From JALZKA01 sp033856515 (lineage in GTDB: Bacteria; Actinomycetota; Thermoleophilia; Solirubrobacterales; 70-9), in contig JAWVEY010000034.1 in NCBI GenBank assembly GCA_033856515.1, positions 1-64,000 of the forward strand: a stretch of DNA of 64,000 nucleotides, read 5' to 3'. A program made the translations under genes and the position numbers. Positions within the stretch are counted from its first letter, which is position 1, and every line of letters starts with the position of its first letter. This document shows positions 59,121 through 64,000 of this stretch, one piece after another. The notes below the pieces were generated by a model. That model was not told the DNA's origin. It saw only the letters and a program-made list of their open reading frames with translations, and ran no database searches.

Positions 59121-60062
59121 ATGGAAGCCGGCTCACATCTAGGTAGCGCGACACCGGGGGGCTACAAGCCCCTCGGTGTCAAGCGCCGCCGCTGGGGCGA
59201 GGAGATAATTCGCGGCCTTCTCTTCCTCGCTGCTGCGATCTCGATCCTGACAACCGTCGGGATCGTCGTTGCGCTCCTGGGGGAGTCGATCCCGTTCTTC
59301 ATAGACGTCGGGACCAAGTTCTTCACCGACGGCTCGTGGAGCCCGCTGTTCGCCGACCCCCAGTTCGGGGTCTGGCAGCTTCTGAATGGGACCTTCCTGA
59401 TCACTGGCATCGCTATCTGCGTCGCGATCCCCATTGGCCTCGCCTCCGCGATCTACCTCTCGGAATACGCGACGCCCAGGGTCAGGAAAACGATCAAACC
59501 CATCCTCGAGATCCTGGTCGGCGTCCCGACGGTCGTTTTCGGCTACTTCGCCCTCACGTTTGTCACGCCGGAAATCCTTCAGGCTTTGGGCATCCAGGTC
59601 AAGGGCTTCAACGCGCTGGCCGCCGGCCTCGTGATGGGGATCATGATCGTGCCGACGATCGCATCCATCTCCGAGGACGCCATGCGCGCCGTCCCGCAGG
59701 GCTTGCGCGAGGGCGCATACGGTCTCGGCTCGACGAAGCGCCAGGTCGCGACTCGCGTGGTCTTTCCGGCGGCCCTCTCGGGCATCGTCGCGGCAATCGT
59801 CCTGGGCGTGTCGCGAGGCGTAGGCGAGACGATGATCGTGCTGCTCGCTGCCGGTCTTCAGCCCAACTTCGGGATCGATCCGCGCGACGGATTCGCCACG
59901 ATCACGACCTTCATGGGCTCGGCCGCGGACGGGGACAACCCCGCCGGCACAATCGGCTATCAGTCCATCTTCGCCTGCGGCACGATCCTCTTCTTCCTCA
60001 CCCTCGCGATGAACATGATCGCGATCCGCTTCGTCCGCAAGTACAGGCAGGTGTACGACTGA
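59121..60062 (+). CDS. pstC: Phosphate ABC transporter permease PstC
   Basis: 313 residues. The N-terminal 30 residues are soluble and basic before helix 1 (IIRGLLFLAAAISILTTVGIVVALL). Family motifs: LNGTFLITGIAICVAIPIGLASAIYLSEYATPRVRKTIKPILEILVGVPTVVFGYFAL and the EAA loop MRAVPQGLREGAYGLGSTKRQVATRVVFPAALSGI. C-terminal LFFLTLAMNMIAIRFVRKYRQVYD. The stop overlaps the pstA start (TGATG). Confidence 0.95.
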   Translation: MEAGSHLGSATPGGYKPLGVKRRRWGEEIIRGLLFLAAAISILTTVGIVVALLGESIPFFIDVGTKFFTDGSWSPLFADPQFGVWQLLNGTFLITGIAICVAIPIGLASAIYLSEYATPRVRKTIKPILEILVGVPTVVFGYFALTFVTPEILQALGIQVKGFNALAAGLVMGIMIVPTIASISEDAMRAVPQGLREGAYGLGSTKRQVATRVVFPAALSGIVAAIVLGVSRGVGETMIVLLAAGLQPNFGIDPRDGFATITTFMGSAADGDNPAGTIGYQSIFACGTILFFLTLAMNMIAIRFVRKYRQVYD

Positions 60063-60982
60063 TGGCCGCGCCCCCGCCTGCCGCAGACGTAATCGAGATC
60101 GGGATGCCCGGCACCCACTTCCGCCGTGAGCGCGGCACTCAGCTGCGCGAGGTCGGCTTCGCCGTCGGCCTGTTCGCCCTCCTCAGCATCGCGCTGCTCA
60201 CACTGCTGGTCCTGATGCTCGACGTCATCGTCGAAGGCGCGGGGAGCCTCTCGGTCAGCTTTTTCACTGAGACCCCGTCACGCGTAGACCCATCGAGCTC
60301 CGGCATCGGGCTGGCGATCACCGGAACGCTCTACCTGATGCTTGTCTGCGCCGCTTTCATCATCCCCGTAGGCGTTGCAAGCGCCATCTACCTGGAGGAG
60401 TACGCGAACCGCGAGAAGTGGTTCAACCGGATGATCGAGGTGAACATCCAGAACCTCGCGGCTGTGCCTTCGATCGTCTACGGCGTCCTGGGCCTCGCCT
60501 TCCTCGTGCGCGGGCCGATCGGAATGGGGAATGTGGTCTTCGCCGGTGGGCTGACGCTGGGGCTTCTCGTGCTGCCCGTGGTCATCGTGGCCGGCCGTGA
60601 GGCGATCCGCGCTGTGCCGCCCTCCATCCGAGAGGGCTCGATGGCGCTCGGCGCGACGAAATGGCAGACGATCTGGAAGCAGGTCCTCCCGGCGTCGATC
60701 CCAGGCATCGCTACCGGAACGATCCTTGCCCTCTCGCGGGCGATCGGCGAGGCGGCTCCCTTGATCGTCGTCGGTGCGATCGCGTTCGCGACGACCGCGG
60801 ATACCAGCCTTTTCAGCGGCACATTCTCCGCGCTGCCGATTCAGATCTTTGGATGGACCGCAGATGCCAACGAGGCGTTCAAGCCCCTCGCCGCCGCGGC
60901 AATCCTCGTCCTCATGGGAATCCTGCTCGCGATGAACGCGGTCGCGATCTGGCTTCGGAACCGATTCGAACAAACCTGGTAG
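60062..60982 (+). CDS. pstA: Phosphate ABC transporter permease PstA
   Basis: 306 residues from the ATG in the TGATG overlap; the frame is open upstream because it overlaps pstC in another frame. Helix 1 is FAVGLFALLSIALLTLLVLMLDVIVEG. EAA loop AIRAVPPSIREGSMALGATKWQTIWKQVLPASIPGIATGTILALSRAIGEAAPLIVVGA is typical of PstA. The soluble start (MAAPPPAADVIEIGM) is slightly extended. The pstB start is 10 nt downstream. Confidence 0.95.
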   Translation: MAAPPPAADVIEIGMPGTHFRRERGTQLREVGFAVGLFALLSIALLTLLVLMLDVIVEGAGSLSVSFFTETPSRVDPSSSGIGLAITGTLYLMLVCAAFIIPVGVASAIYLEEYANREKWFNRMIEVNIQNLAAVPSIVYGVLGLAFLVRGPIGMGNVVFAGGLTLGLLVLPVVIVAGREAIRAVPPSIREGSMALGATKWQTIWKQVLPASIPGIATGTILALSRAIGEAAPLIVVGAIAFATTADTSLFSGTFSALPIQIFGWTADANEAFKPLAAAAILVLMGILLAMNAVAIWLRNRFEQTW

Positions 60983-60992
60983 GTGAAATAAG

Positions 60993-61892
60993 GTGGAACA
61001 TTCAGTGACTGACCGCGAACAGACGGGCTCAGAGCAGCACGTTGGAGGAACGAGCATCGACCTCTCGGGAACAGTGGCCGAGACGCATGACGGGCAGAAA
61101 CACTCCGGCCCGACCAAAACGATCTTCGGCCTGAAGGACGTGAGCGTCCGCTACGGCGGCAAACTCGCCGTCGACGACGTCTCGATCGACATCCTCCAGA
61201 ACCACATCACCGCCCTGATCGGCCCGTCCGGTTGTGGGAAGTCGACGCTGATCCGGTGCCTCAACCGGATGAACGACCTGATCCCGGCAGCCGCGGTGGA
61301 TGGCGAGATCATCTACCACGGCCAGAACCTCTACGACAAGGCTGTGGACCCGGTCGAGGTCCGCAAGCGGATCGGCATGGTCTTCCAGAAGCCGAACCCG
61401 TTCCCCAAGTCGATCTACGACAACATCGCGTTCGGGCCCCGCATCCTTGGGATGAAGGGCGACATGGACGAGATCGTCGAGAACGCGCTCAAGGGGGCGG
61501 CGCTCTGGGACGAGGTCAAGGACCGCCTGGACGACAACGCCTTCGGCATGTCCGGAGGCCAGCAGCAGCGCCTCTGCATCGCCCGCTGCATGGCCGTCGA
61601 GCCCGACGTGATCCTCATGGACGAGCCCTGCTCGGCACTTGACCCGATCTCGACCGGGAAGATCGAGGACCTGATGATGGATCTCAAGGATCGCTACTCG
61701 ATCGTGATCGTCACGCACAACATGCAGCAGGCGGCGCGCGTCTCCGACAAGACCGCGTTCCTGATCGTCGAGCTTGACTCCGATGAGAGGAACCGCTGGG
61801 GACGGGTAATCGAGTACGACGACACCGAGAAGATATTCACGAACCCGAGCGACAAAAGGACTGAGGACTACGTTTCCGGAAAAGTCGGTTAG
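60993..61892 (+). CDS. pstB: Phosphate ABC transporter ATP-binding protein PstB
   Basis: 299 residues from a GTG (a second GTG at 61005 is possible). About 40 polar residues precede the ATPase. Walker A GPSGCGKSTLIRCLNRMNDLIPAAAVDGEI, the PstB-specific VDPVEVRKRIGMVFQKPNPFPKSIYDNIAFGPRILG, signature MSGGQQQRLCIARCMAVEPDVILMDEPCSALDPISTGKIEDLM, and HNMQQAARVSDKTAFL. The signature is SGGQ with the leading Leu replaced by Met. It powers high-affinity phosphate import. Confidence 0.96.
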   Translation: MEHSVTDREQTGSEQHVGGTSIDLSGTVAETHDGQKHSGPTKTIFGLKDVSVRYGGKLAVDDVSIDILQNHITALIGPSGCGKSTLIRCLNRMNDLIPAAAVDGEIIYHGQNLYDKAVDPVEVRKRIGMVFQKPNPFPKSIYDNIAFGPRILGMKGDMDEIVENALKGAALWDEVKDRLDDNAFGMSGGQQQRLCIARCMAVEPDVILMDEPCSALDPISTGKIEDLMMDLKDRYSIVIVTHNMQQAARVSDKTAFLIVELDSDERNRWGRVIEYDDTEKIFTNPSDKRTEDYVSGKVG

Positions 61893-61917
61893 CAAAGAGG
61901 CGCCAGAGGAGGCCAGG

Positions 61918-62616
61918 GTGCATTACCAGGAAGACCTCCAGGCACTAGAGGCGAGAGCGCTCGACGGACTCAACCTCGTGGTCGAGGCACTCGACCGCAC
62001 GATCGAGGCGGTCCAGCACCAGGACATGGAGCTGGCCGGCATCGTGGTTGCGAACGACGACGCGCTTGACGGCCGCTATCTCGAGGTCCATCAGCGTCTG
62101 TTGACACTGCTCGCGACGCAGGCGCCGGTCGCAACCGACCTGCGCCTGGTTTCCGCGCTGCTTCACGTGATGAAGAACATGGAGCGCATGGGCGATCAGT
62201 GCGTGAACATCGCGAAGGTCATCCCGCTCGTCGGCACCGACCCCCCTGCGGACGAGCGAATGCTCGCGAACATTTACGCGATGGGGAAGCAGGTTCGCTC
62301 GCTGGTGACCCAGGTGAAGCGCGCCTTCGAGAACCGCGATTTGAACGCCGCCCGCGACCTGGTCCGGCAGGACGACGTCGTCGACAACCTGAACAAGGAG
62401 TGCTTCCAGATCGCGATCGAGATCGGCGAAGACGCGGACACGCGCGAGTGGGCGATGACGATGATCCTCGTCGCCCGGGCCCTTGAGCGGATCGGCGACA
62501 ACGCCGTCGACATCGGCGAACAGGTTGCCTACATCGTCACCGGGCTCTTCCAAGAGTTCCAGGACGCATCGCACCCGGGCGAGATCGCGTTCGACACGCC
62601 CTCGGGCAATTCGTAG
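61918..62616 (+). CDS. phoU: Phosphate signalling accessory protein PhoU
   Basis: 232 residues from a GTG with AGAGGAGG 5 nt upstream. Two similar three-helix bundles, each with an acidic metal-cluster motif: LRLVSALLHVMKNMERMGDQCVNIAK in the first half and EWAMTMILVARALERIGDNAVDIGEQVAYI in the second (E-R-x-G-D). PhoU links PstB transport to the PhoR/PhoB system and limits excess phosphate uptake. A 6-bp hairpin (CTCGCG-AAGAGA-CGCGAG, 62627-62644) follows the gene. Confidence 0.95.
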   Translation: MHYQEDLQALEARALDGLNLVVEALDRTIEAVQHQDMELAGIVVANDDALDGRYLEVHQRLLTLLATQAPVATDLRLVSALLHVMKNMERMGDQCVNIAKVIPLVGTDPPADERMLANIYAMGKQVRSLVTQVKRAFENRDLNAARDLVRQDDVVDNLNKECFQIAIEIGEDADTREWAMTMILVARALERIGDNAVDIGEQVAYIVTGLFQEFQDASHPGEIAFDTPSGNS

Positions 62617-62690
62617 ACGCTACGACCTCGCGAAGAGACGCGAGCCTGCGTTATCCGCGGGGTCTGCCAAACTCGACCGGAGACTTGACG

Positions 62691-63596
62691 ATGCTCTGCG
62701 CGGCGATCGACATCGGTTCGAACACCACGCGCGTGCTCGTCGCCGAGCCGCAGGAGGGCCAGCTCCGCAAGGTCATGGAGCAGCGCGCCTACACGCAGAT
62801 CGGCGCCGACACGAAGCGGGACGGATCCATGTCCAAGGAGAAGATCGAGGAGGTGGGGGAGGTTGTCGCCACTCAGATCATGCTCGCCCGAGAGCTGGGA
62901 GCCGAAGCGATTCGCACTGTCGCAACCGCTGCGATCCGCGACGCAAAGAACCGCAAGAAGGCTGTGAAGAGGCTTGAGGAGCTCGCTGGCGTCGAAATCG
63001 AAGTCCTCTCCGAAGAAGAGGAGGGCCGGCTCGCTTTTGTCGGGGCGACCAAGACGCTTGGCCACCCCGTGGAGGGCGACATCGGCGTCGTCGACGTGGG
63101 CGGCGGCTCGTCCGAGATCATCATCGGCACGGTCGCCGACGGGGTAGACCTGGTGAAGTCCTTCAAGATCGGCTCGGGCGCGATCACGGATGAGTTCATC
63201 GCGAGCGACCCGCCGTCGCCGTCCGAGATCCGCAAGCTCCGCGACCACATCGACGACTTCTTCGAGGGCGTCGAGGTTGCAAAGCCCGACCAGGCTGTGG
63301 CGGTCGGCGGCAGCGCCACCTCGCTTCGGACGCTCGTCGGGTCCGTGCTCGAATACGAGACCCTCGAGCGCGGGGTGCGCGTGCTGGCTAGCGATCCAGT
63401 CGACGACGTTGCCAAGCGCTTCGAGCTCGACCCGCGTCGCGTCCGGATCTTGCCCGCCGGTGTCCTTCTCCTCGAGAAGCTCTCCGAGCTTCTGGGACAG
63501 CCGCTTCAGATCGGCAAGGGCGGCCTGCGCGAAGGGATCATCCTCGATCTCCTCCAATCGGCCAACGGCGCGCCGATCGAGCGCATCGCGGCGTAG
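62691..63596 (+). CDS. Ppx/GppA phosphatase family protein (exopolyphosphatase-like)
   Basis: 301 residues from the ATG at 62691 (GGAG 8 nt upstream; a TTG at 62685 is too close to it). Actin-like ATPase fold: IDIGSNTTRVLVAE at 7-20 (phosphate loop 1), RTVATAAIRDAKNR, VEVLSEEEEGRLAF-like IEVLSEEEEGRLAFVGA, VVDVGGGSSEIIIG (loop 2), and AVGGSATSLRTL. Only the two N-terminal lobes are present, the short form found in actinobacteria (Ppx1-like). It probably hydrolyses polyphosphate or pppGpp; the Pho-regulon setting supports polyphosphate. Confidence 0.92.
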   Translation: MLCAAIDIGSNTTRVLVAEPQEGQLRKVMEQRAYTQIGADTKRDGSMSKEKIEEVGEVVATQIMLARELGAEAIRTVATAAIRDAKNRKKAVKRLEELAGVEIEVLSEEEEGRLAFVGATKTLGHPVEGDIGVVDVGGGSSEIIIGTVADGVDLVKSFKIGSGAITDEFIASDPPSPSEIRKLRDHIDDFFEGVEVAKPDQAVAVGGSATSLRTLVGSVLEYETLERGVRVLASDPVDDVAKRFELDPRRVRILPAGVLLLEKLSELLGQPLQIGKGGLREGIILDLLQSANGAPIERIAA

Positions 63597-63617
63597 CCGC
63601 GAGTGTTGAGACATCTG

Positions 63618-64000
63618 ATGACGAAGCCTTTCCTCGCTGGCGTGACCGCGTTCGTGCTGTCCTGTGCGACCGCGCTCGCGGGCGGCGTGTTCACCGGCGC
63701 CGACGGTGTAGGCGATCCGTACTACCCGAAGATGGGCAACACGGGCTATGACGTCCAGTCGTACGACGTCAAGCTCAAGTACAGGCGCTCGGGGAAGATC
63801 AGGGCGCGGACGACGATCGAAGCAGTTGCCGACACGGACAGCGGCGCTCCTGCCACCGGGCCCTCCCTGGGCGGGTTCGACCTTGACTTTCGCGGCCCGG
63901 AGGTAACGGGGTTGACCGTCGACGGCTCCGAGAGCGCGTTCTCCCGCACGGGTCAGGAGCTTGTCGTCGATCCCCCGAGCAACATCGCGGATGGGTCGGT
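63618..64000 (+). CDS. Secreted M1-type metallopeptidase, N-terminal part (3' truncated by window edge)
   Basis: 127 codons to the window end. Signal peptide MTKPFLAGVTAFVLSCATALAG, then GADGVGDPYYPKMGNTGYDVQSYDVKLKY, the opening strand pair of the M1 N-terminal domain (D-x-Y-Y-P-x-x-G-N-x-G-Y-D-V-x-x-Y), and GGFDLDFRGPEVTGLTVDG. The zinc-site HExxH lies beyond the window. The gene at 442 is the same family but with an additional N-terminal domain, so the two are paralogues, not a duplication. No good ribosome binding site seen; a TTG at 63606 is in frame. Confidence 0.8.
   Translation, partial: MTKPFLAGVTAFVLSCATALAGGVFTGADGVGDPYYPKMGNTGYDVQSYDVKLKYRRSGKIRARTTIEAVADTDSGAPATGPSLGGFDLDFRGPEVTGLTVDGSESAFSRTGQELVVDPPSNIADGS

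Overview
The window is high-GC DNA with GTG and TTG starts, start/stop overlaps of 1 or 4 nt and dense gene packing. It looks like a chromosomal segment of an actinobacterium. Several exported proteins point to the class Thermoleophilia (Solirubrobacterales/Gaiellales): the N-terminal RSNVVGYFAVFLALSGGAYA segment at 24479, small Cys-containing exported proteins, Tat-type N-termini of the ITRRDFLDGVA kind, and C-terminal Ig-like modules. This taxonomic call is an inference from recalled protein families. No tRNA, rRNA, insertion sequence, prophage or CRISPR array was seen.

Layout. 1-6951: the end of greA, a secreted M1 metallopeptidase, an NAD(P)-binding SDR, an ABC-2 exporter with a lipoprotein, and a Tat-type Cys-rich protein. 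6962-9419 (minus): an amino-acid ABC importer. 9542-10645: an RTX-type calcium-binding protein. 10703-16812: a fatty-acid/steroid-type module of two acyl-CoA dehydrogenases, a thiolase, a two-domain FabG4-type reductase and a MaoC/HtdX-type hydratase, resembling Mycobacterium Rv0241c-Rv0244c. 16893-18125 (minus): a beta-helix protein followed by a 21-codon gene remnant. 18205-24410: pyruvate dehydrogenase E1-E2-E3 (E3 carries its own lipoyl domain) and a cupin. 25258-28150 (minus): a CHASE-PAS-GGDEF diguanylate cyclase and an RDD protein. 28282-35206: five coupled genes for exported or membrane proteins of unknown role. 35178-40302 (minus): rlmN, a NagZ-like hydrolase, an MFS transporter, a GlsB/YeaQ protein, a phosphoesterase and an MpaB-family protein. 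40343-45916: a GH13 enzyme and a SugABC/LpqY-type sugar importer. 45998-49338: a ParB-like protein, a sugar kinase, an Rpf-like cell-wall enzyme and a SpoIIM-like membrane protein. 49335-55550: two enoyl-CoA hydratases flanking an HD protein and a zinc-uptake operon that contains its own Fur/Zur regulator. 55566-56972 (minus): uppP and small membrane proteins. 57138-63596: a PhoB-type regulator, pstSCAB, phoU and ppx/gppA, i.e. a phosphate regulon. 63618-64000: the start of a second M1-type peptidase.

The clearest regulatory signals are: (i) two nearly identical 19-nt direct-repeat sites (GTTCACA-S-CCTTTTCACA-M), one before the PhoB-type regulator and one before pstS; (ii) a perfect TGTGA-N6-TCACA dyad before the Rpf-like gene, matching the CRP-to-rpfA wiring known in Mycobacterium tuberculosis; (iii) an AATGA-N3-TCATT dyad at the start of the zinc operon. 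Structural oddities include a 39-nt palindrome-bearing element repeated identically inside the coding linkers of E2 and E3, a complementary loss of motifs in the acyl-CoA dehydrogenase pair, an 18-codon coupling ORF between two sugar permeases, a uppP gene without a canonical start, and the Tat-type gene remnant at 16809-16874.
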